Below, one piece after another: positions 15,724 to 23,035 of a DNA stretch of 35,628 nt. The notes under the pieces were generated by a model. It was given only the letters and a program-made list of their open reading frames with translations, was not told the DNA's origin and made no database searches. Source of the DNA: Gammaproteobacteria bacterium (lineage in GTDB: Bacteria > Pseudomonadota > Gammaproteobacteria > HK1); contig JAACFO010000028.1 in the NCBI GenBank assembly GCA_009937425.1, forward strand, positions 1 through 35,628, in the 5' to 3' direction. Numbering within the stretch: position 1 is the first letter of the stretch; each line of letters begins with the position of its first letter. The position numbers were made by a program, and so were the translations under genes.

Positions 15724-16527
15724 ATGAGCACTCCCGCCACGAATCTGAGCCAGGATGCCGTGTTGCTGCGCGAGGACGCGGCGGGTATCTGCACGCTGAC
15801 CCTCAATCGGCCGCGCCAGTACAACGCGCTGTCCGAGGAGCTCATCGATGCTCTGCAGGTGACTCTCGAAGCAATCGCCGCGGACCAATCCGTGCGTGTC
15901 GTCGTCATTACCGGGGCCGGTCGCGGATTCTGTGCCGGTCACGATTTGAAAGAGATGCATGCGCAGGCCGAGCAGCGCTATTTCGAGGATTTATTTTCCC
16001 GCTGTAATCGCATGATGCTGAGCATCGTCTCGCTTCCCCAACCGGTGATTGCCAGGGTACATGGGCTGGCCACGGCAAACGGCTGCCAGTTGGTTTCGAT
16101 TTGCGATCTGGCTATCGCCGCGGAGAACGCGCAATTCGCCCTTTGTGGCGTCAAGCTCGGGCTGTTCTGCAGCACACCGAGCGTTGGTGTAAGCCGCAAT
16201 GTCACGCGCAAACGGGCCTTCGAGCTGCTGGTCACAGGCGACTTCATCGATGCGCCAACCGCGGTCAGGGACGGGCTGATCAATCGTGCCGTACCCGAGG
16301 AGCAGTTGGAAGCCGAGGTCACGAGCCTTGCGCAGAGCATCGTCGCCAATCCCGCCGTTGCTATTAAAACCGGCAAGAAAATGTTTTACCGCCAGCTGGA
16401 ACTGGGCCTCGCGGAGGCCTACGACTACGCCGGCGACGTGATGGCCGGGAACATGATGGCGGAGGATGCACAGGAAGGCATCTCCGCATTCCTCGGTAAA
16501 CGCGAACCGAATTGGCGCGGTAAATAA
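15724..16527 (+). CDS. ECHDC3-type enoyl-CoA hydratase/isomerase family protein
   Basis: A 267-residue crotonase-fold protein. The CoA-binding stretch is RGFCAGHDLKEM (about 67-78) and the oxyanion-hole region is HGLATANGCQLVSICDLA (about 113-130). The GVKLGLFCSTP segment (about 142-152) and the C-terminal EGISAFLGKREPNW are characteristic of the ECHDC3 group. The two glutamates used for water addition in classical enoyl-CoA hydratase are replaced: Gln122 in GCQL and Gly142 near FALCG. Such proteins may not be true hydratases. The ATG has GAGGA 4 bp upstream, and a 13-bp inverted repeat precedes it. It converges on the isomerase gene with a 10-bp gap. Likely a fatty-acyl-CoA-related function; substrate unknown. 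Confidence 0.85.
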   Translation: MSTPATNLSQDAVLLREDAAGICTLTLNRPRQYNALSEELIDALQVTLEAIAADQSVRVVVITGAGRGFCAGHDLKEMHAQAEQRYFEDLFSRCNRMMLSIVSLPQPVIARVHGLATANGCQLVSICDLAIAAENAQFALCGVKLGLFCSTPSVGVSRNVTRKRAFELLVTGDFIDAPTAVRDGLINRAVPEEQLEAEVTSLAQSIVANPAVAIKTGKKMFYRQLELGLAEAYDYAGDVMAGNMMAEDAQEGISAFLGKREPNWRGK

Positions 16528-16537
16528 TCCCGGCGTC

Positions 16538-17164
16538 TCAGCTGCGCTCCACCCCCATGGGCATACTGCTGATGCGGGCCATCTCGCCGCGGGAAAAAAG
16601 CTTCGGATCGGCGAGATAATCCAACAGCATATCCGTCGTATCCGACCCCCAGAAAAGCTCGTCTCTCACCGCGAAGGTGGGCACGCCGTACACGCCGCGC
16701 CCTGCAGCGTCCCGGGTGTTTTCCCGCAGCGTGCTTTTGACGTCGGGCCGGGACACCAGGGCGTCGGGGTCGTCGACTTCCAGACGCGCGGCAAGCTCCT
16801 GCCAATCGGTATCGGACTGAATGTCGCGGCCTTCCGCAAAAATGAACTCGAATATGGCGCCGACCACCGCAGGCTCGGTGCCCAGTGCGATACACAGGCG
16901 CAGCGCTCGCAGCGGGTTGAAGGGGTGCACGCCGGGTAACTTGAAGGGGACGCCGGCGCGGTCCGCCCGCCACTGGCACTCGCGATAGGTCTGAAGGCGC
17001 TTGGCCGGGATCTCGGCGGGACCCAGCTGACCCCAGTGTTTGAGAAGTCCCGCGAACAGCACCGGACGGTAGCGGATTTCCAGGGAGTCCGGCAGCCGCT
17101 TGAACGCCATCAGCTGCAGGTAGGCATAGGGCGAGACGAAATCGAAGTACCAATCCGCTTGCAT
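16538..17164 (-). CDS. 2-hydroxychromene-2-carboxylate isomerase family protein (DsbA-fold, kappa-GST-like)
   Basis: A 208-residue thioredoxin-fold protein with an inserted helical domain. The N-terminal WYFDFVSPYAYLQ carries Ser11 at the glutathione-activating position, as in NahD-type isomerases and kappa-class glutathione transferases, instead of the CxxC of DsbA. The C-terminal GVYGVPTFAVRDELFWGSD matches the cis-proline and following strand of the family. The NahD reaction is a glutathione-dependent isomerisation in naphthalene catabolism, but most members in genomes without that pathway have unknown substrates, and no aromatic-degradation genes are near. The ATG is preceded by AGGAG. 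It shares a 169-bp divergent region with the hypothetical gene at 17334. Confidence 0.85.
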   Translation of the reverse strand: MQADWYFDFVSPYAYLQLMAFKRLPDSLEIRYRPVLFAGLLKHWGQLGPAEIPAKRLQTYRECQWRADRAGVPFKLPGVHPFNPLRALRLCIALGTEPAVVGAIFEFIFAEGRDIQSDTDWQELAARLEVDDPDALVSRPDVKSTLRENTRDAAGRGVYGVPTFAVRDELFWGSDTTDMLLDYLADPKLFSRGEMARISSMPMGVERS

Positions 17165-17333
17165 TGAGCTCTCCTGGCTGCCGGCCGGGCCCTATTGCCA
17201 CCCGCACCCGGAAACGATTGAAACAAAAATCCGCGTTGCCGACATCTACCGGAAACCCGACGGGGGCAGAATCCCGTGACAGGACTCGGATACCCTGACT
17301 GATTTCCCCGAGTCGAACGAGGAGTGCCTGAGA

Positions 17334-17708
17334 ATGACTGAGAAAAATGCACGGGAGACATCAGCCGATCGCTGGTCGTCATGGCGCCGCGGCGCCACTG
17401 TGTCGGTTACCCCCGCCGGCACACGCCTGTATCGGGTCCTTGGCTGTGACGCCGAGTGCATTATCGGGTTGTGTACCACGCAGCTGTCACTCATGGGCGC
17501 GGCACCGAAGGCCTCGGCGGGCGATGTGTTGGCGTACCTGGACCGCACCGGCTATTTGCGCACCTGGGAGTACCGGGTATCAGGAAGTGACCGGCAAGGG
17601 TGGAACGCCGAACCCACCCGGCAGATACGCCTGTTTGCCCACCGGACCATACGCATAGCGCCCTTCGACCCAGCGACCGATGTAAAGCGTCTCGCAAACG
17701 CAGCGTGA
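17334..17708 (+). CDS. Hypothetical protein, 124 residues
   Basis: No family recognised. The protein is soluble-looking, without signal peptide or membrane helix. An N-terminal RWSSWRRGATVSVTPAGTRLYRVLG stretch rich in Arg/Trp is followed by a Cys-containing GCDAECIIGLCTTQLSL segment and a LAYLDRTGYLRTWEYRVSG region that could be a short helix-strand unit. GAGGAG lies about 12 bp upstream of the ATG, the codon choice is like that of its neighbours, and a strong GC hairpin follows the stop; these support a real gene. A short 7-bp inverted repeat (17283-17289 and 17308-17314) sits in front of it and may be regulatory. Divergent from the isomerase gene and convergent with the response regulator. 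Confidence 0.6.
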   Translation: MTEKNARETSADRWSSWRRGATVSVTPAGTRLYRVLGCDAECIIGLCTTQLSLMGAAPKASAGDVLAYLDRTGYLRTWEYRVSGSDRQGWNAEPTRQIRLFAHRTIRIAPFDPATDVKRLANAA

Positions 17709-17713
17709 ACCGG

Positions 17714-17747
17714 CGGATCCCGGGGACAGGTTTGTCCCCGGGATCCG
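17714..17747. terminator. Strong GC-rich hairpin between convergent genes
   Basis: Perfect 15-bp arms (CGGATCCCGGGGACA and its complement) enclose a 4-base loop, directly after the stop of the hypothetical gene and 12 bp before the stop of the response regulator. No run of T follows on either strand, so it is a terminator-like stem rather than a textbook intrinsic terminator. Confidence 0.5.
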
Positions 17748-17758
17748 GGGCTCGGGTT

Positions 17759-18490
17759 TCAATCCTCACCGACCACGTAGATGTAGCCGGCTCCCCGCAC
17801 GGTCTTGATTATCTGCGGTTTGGCCGGGTCCGGTTCGATTTTTCGCCGCAATCGCGTGATGCGGATGTCGATACTCCGATCGAAGGGTTCCCAGTCGCGA
17901 TTGTGGGCCAGGTTGAGCAGTTGGTCCCTGCTCAGCACTTTATTCGGGTGATCGGCGAAGGCTTTGAGGAGGTCGTACTCCATGCTGGTGATGCTGACTT
18001 CCTCGCCGTCCTGGTCGAACAAGCGGCGCGCATCCAAATCCAGGCTACAGGCGCCGAAGGGCATACGCCCATCGGCGGGCCCGGGCGGAGCAGTCGGTGA
18101 AGCACTCTCCAGGCGCCTCAACACGCTTTTGATTCGCGCCAACAGCTCCCGGGGCTCGAAGGGTTTGGTGATGTAGTCGTCCGCCCCCACTTCAAGCCCG
18201 ACAATGCGGTCCACTACCTCGGCGGCGGCCGTCAGCATGATGATCCCTACAGGGTGATTGTCGCGCAGGAACCGCGCCAGGCTGATGCCGTCCTCGCCGG
18301 GCATGTTGAGATCCAGGACCACCAGATCGAAGTCCTGCTCACCGATAAGCGCGCGCAAGCGCGCGCCGTCCTCCGCCACCTCCACGTCATAACCGTGGCG
18401 GCCCAGATAGCGGTGCAGCATGAATCGCACGTCCGAGTCGTCGTCGACGACCAGGATGCGGGGTTTGCCGGAGTCGCTGTCAGTGCTCAC
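17759..18490 (-). CDS. OmpR/PhoB-family response regulator
   Basis: Two-component DNA-binding regulator of 243 residues. The N-terminal receiver domain has the acidic pocket Asp16-Asp17, phosphoacceptor Asp60 (VVLDLNMPG), switch Thr87 and Lys109 (ITKPFEP). The C-terminal winged-helix domain (SLDLDARRLF to KTVRGAGYIYV) includes the recognition region DRSIDIRITRLRRKIE. The GTG at 18490 was chosen because GAGGGGG lies about 5 bp upstream; a second GTG at 18514 would add 8 residues. No histidine kinase gene lies on either side, so its partner and target genes are unknown. The DRSIDIRITRLRRKIE wording is close to the OmpR subgroup. Confidence 0.93.
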   Translation of the reverse strand: MSTDSDSGKPRILVVDDDSDVRFMLHRYLGRHGYDVEVAEDGARLRALIGEQDFDLVVLDLNMPGEDGISLARFLRDNHPVGIIMLTAAAEVVDRIVGLEVGADDYITKPFEPRELLARIKSVLRRLESASPTAPPGPADGRMPFGACSLDLDARRLFDQDGEEVSITSMEYDLLKAFADHPNKVLSRDQLLNLAHNRDWEPFDRSIDIRITRLRRKIEPDPAKPQIIKTVRGAGYIYVVGED

Positions 18491-18571
18491 TACCGCCCCC
18501 TCGGAGGACCTCACACAGCCCGGAGTTTACACTGACCGATGCGTCGGCGAGAGGGGGTATCGGGACAGAAG

Positions 18572-19651
18572 TCAGTAGCCTTCTTCCAGCAACGGAAACG
18601 CGCTCACCACATGGGGCGCCACGACGGGCGACGCCATGTGCAGATAGGTCGCGTCCAGGTCGCTGAACGCGCTGGCGCCCAATAATCCGAGACAGGTTCT
18701 GATCTCGTTCTCGAGAAGCTCTAATACACGCACGACACCCTCCTCCCCGGCGGCGGCGATGCCGTAACCGTACATGCGTCCGATCCCCACCGCGTCGGCA
18801 CCGAGAATCATGGCTTTGACGATGTCCGTGCCGCGCAGAAATCCACCATCGACCATCACTGCAGCCCGACCCCTTACTTCCGCCACCACTTCGGGGAGTA
18901 CTTCGATGGCGCCGCGACCGTGATCCAGTTGGCGACCACCGTGATTGGAAACGTAGATGCCTTCGACACCGTGCTCACATGCAATAGCTGCATCCTCGGC
19001 GGTGGCGATACCCTTGAGGATCATCGGGATGTCGTGGGTATCTTTGAGGCGTTTGACGTCGTCCCAGCAGAACGCCATTTGATAGTCGTCCCCGGTGACG
19101 GTCTGACGCGCAGTGGTGACGTGGCGTTTAGCCAGGTCGCGTTCGCGGCGGCCGTAGTAGTCCAGGTCCACGGTCAGGGCGAGGGCGAAGTAGCCGGTTT
19201 GCCTGGCGCGGCTGATGTGATCGTCTACCCAGGCGCGATCACCGCGCACGTAGAGCTGATAGATGTTCGGACCGCCACTGGTCTCCGCCACCGCCTCGAG
19301 GCCCGGTTCGGTGCGCGAGCTCAACATGCAGGCGGTGCCGAATCGGTTGGCGCCTCTGGCGGCGGTGGCGCCACCGCCGGGTTGCAGGTCCTGAAGTGAG
19401 CCGATGGGTGCGAGAAACACCGGTATTCGAAGCTTTTGGCCCAGCAGGGTCGTCGAGCAGTCCACCTGGGAGACATCGCGAAGCACCCTGGGGCGGAACG
19501 CAATACTGTCAATGGCCTGGCGATTGCGCTTGAGCGTGACCTCGGCCTCGGCGCCGCCAATCAAATAGTCCCAGACTTCCCGGGACAGCTTGTCCTTCGC
19601 GCCCTTGACGAATTCGTGCAGCACGAGAAAGTCGTCATTAACACTGCTCAT
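18572..19651 (-). CDS. FMN-dependent alpha-hydroxy-acid dehydrogenase/oxidase
   Basis: TIM-barrel flavoprotein of the lactate/glycolate/mandelate oxidase family that oxidises a 2-hydroxy acid to a 2-keto acid. The 359-residue length and motifs fit: IGGAEAEVTLKRNR near 31, PVFLAPIGSLQDLQPGG near 77, the barrel strand LTVDLDYYGRRERD, and the catalytic VSNHGGRQLD with His237 and Arg240, followed by VMVDGGFLRGTDIVKA and GADAVGIGRMYGYG for FMN phosphate binding. The substrate cannot be told apart from sequence; there is no lactate permease or LldR next to it. Divergent from the histidine phosphatase gene across about 90 bp. Confidence 0.9.
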   Translation of the reverse strand: MSSVNDDFLVLHEFVKGAKDKLSREVWDYLIGGAEAEVTLKRNRQAIDSIAFRPRVLRDVSQVDCSTTLLGQKLRIPVFLAPIGSLQDLQPGGGATAARGANRFGTACMLSSRTEPGLEAVAETSGGPNIYQLYVRGDRAWVDDHISRARQTGYFALALTVDLDYYGRRERDLAKRHVTTARQTVTGDDYQMAFCWDDVKRLKDTHDIPMILKGIATAEDAAIACEHGVEGIYVSNHGGRQLDHGRGAIEVLPEVVAEVRGRAAVMVDGGFLRGTDIVKAMILGADAVGIGRMYGYGIAAAGEEGVVRVLELLENEIRTCLGLLGASAFSDLDATYLHMASPVVAPHVVSAFPLLEEGY

Positions 19652-19742
19652 TGCATTTCTCCCCGGATGGCAATGAATGGATTTTGCCCTAACAGCCGTC
19701 GCTCTGCTAAAAGGTATTCAAACAACCACGCTCTGATTCATT

Positions 19743-20354
19743 ATGTCCATATTGTTGATTCGCCACGGCGAGACCGCGCTCAACGCGGCGCGTATTGTGC
19801 AGCATCCAGAAACGCCGTTGAACGAACGTGGCATGGGCCAGGCCAGGAGGCTCGCCGAGCGCCTGGCGGATTTTCCTATCACGGCGATTGTCTCCAGCGA
19901 CTACAAGCGGGCGCATATGACCGCGGAGGCAATATCGAGGGTCGCGGGATTGCCCATCGTCATTCAGGAAAGTTTGCGCGAGCGGAACTTCGGAGATGCT
20001 CGCGGGGTCGCCCACGCGGATCTCCCGGTGGAGCTGTACGCACCAGATTTTCACCCTAATGGTGGAGAGAGCTGGTCCATGTTTCATGAGCGGGTAACGG
20101 TAGCCTGGGAAGAGGTACGCGAGCGGGCGGCAAATACCGAAGGGGATTTGGCGGTGGTCAGCCACGCGCTGGTGTGCCGGTCACTGGCGGAGAATCACCT
20201 GAGCCTGGGAGAAGGCATTAATGCGAAGGTTGCGCGTTGGCCGAATACTGCACTGACGGTAATCGACCATAAGGCTCCCTGGCAGGTGTCGGTATTCGCC
20301 TGCGGCGCGCATCTGGATGGGGATGTGGCGGATGACTCGGGGGCTCGGTCTTAG
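19743..20354 (+). CDS. Histidine phosphatase family protein (phosphoglycerate-mutase-like)
   Basis: A 203-residue protein of the branch-1 histidine phosphatase superfamily. The phosphoaccepting His8 lies in LLIRHGET, with Arg7, then ARIVQHPETPLNERGMGQA, SSDYKRAHMTAEA (Arg56) and the acid/base Glu80 in QESLRERNFGD. The second histidine is His141 in DLAVVSHALVCR. Substrates in this family range from phosphoglycerate and fructose bisphosphate to alpha-ribazole phosphate and nucleotides; nothing nearby decides between them. No good ribosome-binding site was seen before the ATG. The C-terminus is somewhat extended (about 20 residues, DGDVADDSGARS). A hairpin repeat separates it from the convergent second phaC. 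Confidence 0.88.
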   Translation: MSILLIRHGETALNAARIVQHPETPLNERGMGQARRLAERLADFPITAIVSSDYKRAHMTAEAISRVAGLPIVIQESLRERNFGDARGVAHADLPVELYAPDFHPNGGESWSMFHERVTVAWEEVRERAANTEGDLAVVSHALVCRSLAENHLSLGEGINAKVARWPNTALTVIDHKAPWQVSVFACGAHLDGDVADDSGARS

Positions 20355-20383
20355 GTGATCGGTGATTTTTCCCCTCACCCCGG

Positions 20384-20408
20384 CCCTCTCCCCCGGAGGG
20401 GGAGAGGG
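20384..20408. repeat. GC-rich intergenic hairpin, CCCTCTCCCCC type
   Basis: Perfect 11-bp arms (CCCTCTCCCCC and GGGGGAGAGGG) around a 3-base loop, between the convergent phosphatase and second phaC genes. The surrounding CCCTCACCCCGGCCCTCTCC wording is a very common interspersed element in proteobacterial genomes. It may act as a bidirectional terminator; no T-run follows on either strand. Confidence 0.6.
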
Positions 20409-20419
20409 GGGGAAGAGCG

Positions 20420-22213
20420 TTAGAGTCTGACTTTTACGTAGGAGCCCGGGGCGTCTTCGATGGGGGTCAGGTTGCCGTCGCCGGGGGTGCGGGCGGGCAC
20501 CAGTTCGCCGGCGTAGGGTTTTAACCATTCCATCCAATGAGGCCACCAGGAACCGGCATGCTCCGTAGCACTATCGAGCCAGGTGTCCGGGTCGGCGGGG
20601 AAAGCGTCGTTGGTCCAGTAACTGTATTTCTGCTTCTCCGGCGGATTGACGACGCCGGCGATGTGACCGGATGCGCCGAGCAAGAAGGTCGTGGGTCCCG
20701 CGAATAATTTCGCCGACGCATAGCCGGTCTTCCACGGCGCGATGTGATCTTCCTTGGTGGAGAGCACGTAGGCGGGCGTATCCACGCGGGTAACATCGAT
20801 GGGGACGCCGGCGAGGGTGATGCCGCCGGGCTCGCGCAACCGGTTCTCCAGATACATATTGCGCATAAAGAACGTGTGGGTTGCGGCCGTCATGTTGGTG
20901 GAGTCGGCGTTCCAGTAAAGAATGTCGAAGGGCTTGGGACTCTTACCCAGCAAATAGCTGTTGATAAAGAACGACCAGATGAGATCGTTGGCGCGCAGGG
21001 TGCGGAAGGTGACGTCCACCAGCTTTCCATCCAGGAATCCACGCTCGTTGATGTGCTCTTCCAGGCTGTCGATGCCGTCCTCGTCGATGAACAAACTGAC
21101 CTCGCCGGTATCGCAGAAGTCCACCATGGTGGTGAGGTAACTGGCACTCTTGATGCGGTCGTCGCCCTTGGCCTTGAGCCAGGCGGCGACGGCGGACAGG
21201 AGAATTCCGCCGAGGCAGTACCCGGCGACATTGACCTGGCGCTCGCCGGTGGCCTCCTGGATGGCGTCCAAGGCAGCTATGGGGCCTTCCAGCATGTAAT
21301 CCTCGAAGCCCTTATTCGCGAGCCGCTCATCGGGATTGACCCAGGACACCATGAACACCGTATGGCCCTGATCCACCAGCCACTCCATCATGGAGTTACC
21401 CGGGCGCAAATCCATGATGTAGAACTTGTTCATCCACGGCGGCATGACCAGCAGCGGCGTGCGATACACCTGCTCGGTGCTCGGCGCATACTGAATCAGC
21501 TGCATGAGGTCGTTCTGGAAGATGACCTTGCCGGGTGTGACGGCTAGGTGTTCTCCGACTTCGTAAGCCTCGAGATCGGCGGTCTTGATGTCCAGCTGAC
21601 CGTCGCTGTCGGCAAGATCCGACATCAGGTTTTGCATGCCGTCCATGAGATTCTTGCCGCCGGACTCGGCAATCGCCTGCAACACCTCGGGATTGGTGAA
21701 CGCAAAGTTACTCGGCGAAAGAGCGTCAGCCGCCTGGCTGATAGTGAACGCGAGCTTGCGCTGGGTGCGCTCGTCGAGCTCGTCGAAATCCTTGACCAGA
21801 TCCACCCAGGCTCGGGAGGTCAGCAGGTAAGCTTGCTTGATGACGTCGAACGCCAGATGGTCGTCCCAGCCAACGTGCCGGAATCGCCGGTCGCCAGCTT
21901 CGGGCTCGATGACCGAATCCGCTTGCCCGCCCATGAGACGCAGCGCGGTGCGCTGCGCGAGATTCGCGTAATCCCACCACAGGGTCAGCTGAGCCGCGGC
22001 GATTCGCCCGGGATTTGCCCAGGCGGCCCGGGACAGCTCGAGGCTGGCCTTAGCTAAACCCAGGGGGTCGTCCAGCTTGGAGCCGGTGGGCCCATTATTG
22101 GGATCCATGCTCTTGGAGAACAGCTTCAACCCCAGCTCGGTCAGCTTTCGCGAGGTCTCCACGAGTTCGTCACTATTCATGGATTCAAACAAGGGGGTGA
22201 CGCGTTGCAGCAT
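20420..22213 (-). CDS. phaC: Class I poly(R)-hydroxyalkanoic acid synthase (second copy)
   Basis: Second PHA synthase, 597 residues, clearly paralogous to the one at 13426-15228 along its length. Catalytic residues are Cys333 (GYCLGG), Asp489 (STKEDHIAPW) and His517 (GASGHIAGVVNPP); the C-terminus EDAPGSYVKVR is shared. The N-terminus differs and contains LGLKLFSKSMDPNN instead of the Glu-rich start of the first copy. The ATG at 22213 was kept; an in-frame ATG at 22180 (NSDELVE) would shorten it by 11 residues. It stands alone on its strand, with a TGC-rich motif at 22254-22264 matching the first phaC promoter. Why two class I synthases coexist cannot be told from sequence; different chain-length preference or different regulation are options. 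Confidence 0.95.
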   Translation of the reverse strand: MLQRVTPLFESMNSDELVETSRKLTELGLKLFSKSMDPNNGPTGSKLDDPLGLAKASLELSRAAWANPGRIAAAQLTLWWDYANLAQRTALRLMGGQADSVIEPEAGDRRFRHVGWDDHLAFDVIKQAYLLTSRAWVDLVKDFDELDERTQRKLAFTISQAADALSPSNFAFTNPEVLQAIAESGGKNLMDGMQNLMSDLADSDGQLDIKTADLEAYEVGEHLAVTPGKVIFQNDLMQLIQYAPSTEQVYRTPLLVMPPWMNKFYIMDLRPGNSMMEWLVDQGHTVFMVSWVNPDERLANKGFEDYMLEGPIAALDAIQEATGERQVNVAGYCLGGILLSAVAAWLKAKGDDRIKSASYLTTMVDFCDTGEVSLFIDEDGIDSLEEHINERGFLDGKLVDVTFRTLRANDLIWSFFINSYLLGKSPKPFDILYWNADSTNMTAATHTFFMRNMYLENRLREPGGITLAGVPIDVTRVDTPAYVLSTKEDHIAPWKTGYASAKLFAGPTTFLLGASGHIAGVVNPPEKQKYSYWTNDAFPADPDTWLDSATEHAGSWWPHWMEWLKPYAGELVPARTPGDGNLTPIEDAPGSYVKVRL

Positions 22214-22253
22214 GCTGTGAATACCCCCGGCTGGGGCCTCATACTGAAATTGT

Positions 22254-22264
22254 GCGGTGCATCA
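22254..22264 (-). promoter_or_regulatory. Candidate shared operator upstream of the second phaC
   Basis: The plus strand reads GCGGTGCATCA, 9 of 11 bases identical to the GCAGTGCAGCA upstream of the first phaC, and it begins at the same distance (41 bp) from the start codon in the same orientation. It lies within the divergent region shared with the DUF2889 gene. Confidence 0.35.
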
Positions 22265-22299
22265 TAATGCAGTCCACAAGACATTACAATTGGCGCCAC

Positions 22300-22327
22300 T
22301 TGACGCTAATCAATACCCCACTATATC
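22300..22327 (+). promoter_or_regulatory. Sigma-70-like promoter for the DUF2889 gene
   Basis: TTGACG (22300-22305) and TATATC (22322-22327) are separated by 16 bp and end 34 bp before the ATG at 22362. The match to TTGACA/TATAAT is good for this GC-rich DNA. It is a prediction from sequence only. Confidence 0.45.
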
Positions 22328-22361
22328 GTCCGCCGCCTGATTTCCCTTAACGGAACCGACC

Positions 22362-22925
22362 ATGCCCCTTTCCCCGCCCGCTTCCAGAAAGCACCTGCAT
22401 ACCCGCACGGTCACTTGTTACGGTTACCAACGTGACGACGGCCTGTGGGATATCGAGGGACATCTGGTGGACGTCAAAACCTACGGATTCGATAACGATC
22501 ACCGGGGTGTCATTAATGCCGGTGAGCCGGTACACGAAATGTGGCTGCGCTTGAGCATCGACGACAATCTGGAGATCCAGGAGTGCGAAGCTGTCACGGA
22601 CCACGCGCCCTACGCCATGTGCCCCGACATCACCTGGCGATTTTCGCTCCTGAAGGGGCTACGCATCGGGGCGGGATTTCACCGTGAGGTCCACAAGCTC
22701 CTGGGCGGGGTCCGGGGGTGCACTCACCTGGTTGAGCTTCTGAGGCCGCTTGCGACGGCGGCATATCAAACCCTGGTGGCCAAACGCAGAAAGGAAGAAG
22801 CAGATCCGGACGCGCCGCCCAAGCGGCCCCTGTTCATCAATACCTGTCACGCCCACGCCACCGACAGCCCCGAGGTGAAGCGGCGCTGGCCTGCGTTCTA
22901 CACGGGACCAGACGGCGCCAGTTGA
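22362..22925 (+). CDS. DUF2889 domain-containing protein
   Basis: A 187-residue protein matching the DUF2889 family in pattern: HTRTVTCYGYQRDDGLWDIEGHLVDVKTY near the start, then EPVHEMWLRLSIDDNLEI, TDHAPYAMCPDI, and KLLGGVRGCTHLVELLRPLATAAYQTL. No signal peptide or membrane segment. The family's function is not established; members often sit near acyl-CoA, PHA or redox genes in proteobacteria. It is divergent from the second phaC and shares a short intergenic region with it, so the two may be controlled together. It converges on the S9 peptidase gene across 110 bp that hold a hairpin. Confidence 0.85.
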   Translation: MPLSPPASRKHLHTRTVTCYGYQRDDGLWDIEGHLVDVKTYGFDNDHRGVINAGEPVHEMWLRLSIDDNLEIQECEAVTDHAPYAMCPDITWRFSLLKGLRIGAGFHREVHKLLGGVRGCTHLVELLRPLATAAYQTLVAKRRKEEADPDAPPKRPLFINTCHAHATDSPEVKRRWPAFYTGPDGAS

Positions 22926-22952
22926 TCTCCGATGGCCAGTCGGATGCCTTGG

Positions 22953-22987
22953 GCGTGCACCACCCGCCGGCGGACGACGGTGCACGC
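22953..22987. terminator. Hairpin between convergent DUF2889 and S9 peptidase genes
   Basis: Perfect 9-bp arms (GCGTGCACC and GGTGCACGC) around a 17-base loop that itself contains the palindrome CCGCCGGCGG. It lies in the 110-bp convergent gap. No T-run follows, so terminator activity is only suggested. Confidence 0.35.
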
Positions 22988-23035
22988 ATCGTGCCATTAA
23001 CCGCACCGTCGAAGGCTTACGCTATTTGGGCGAAC

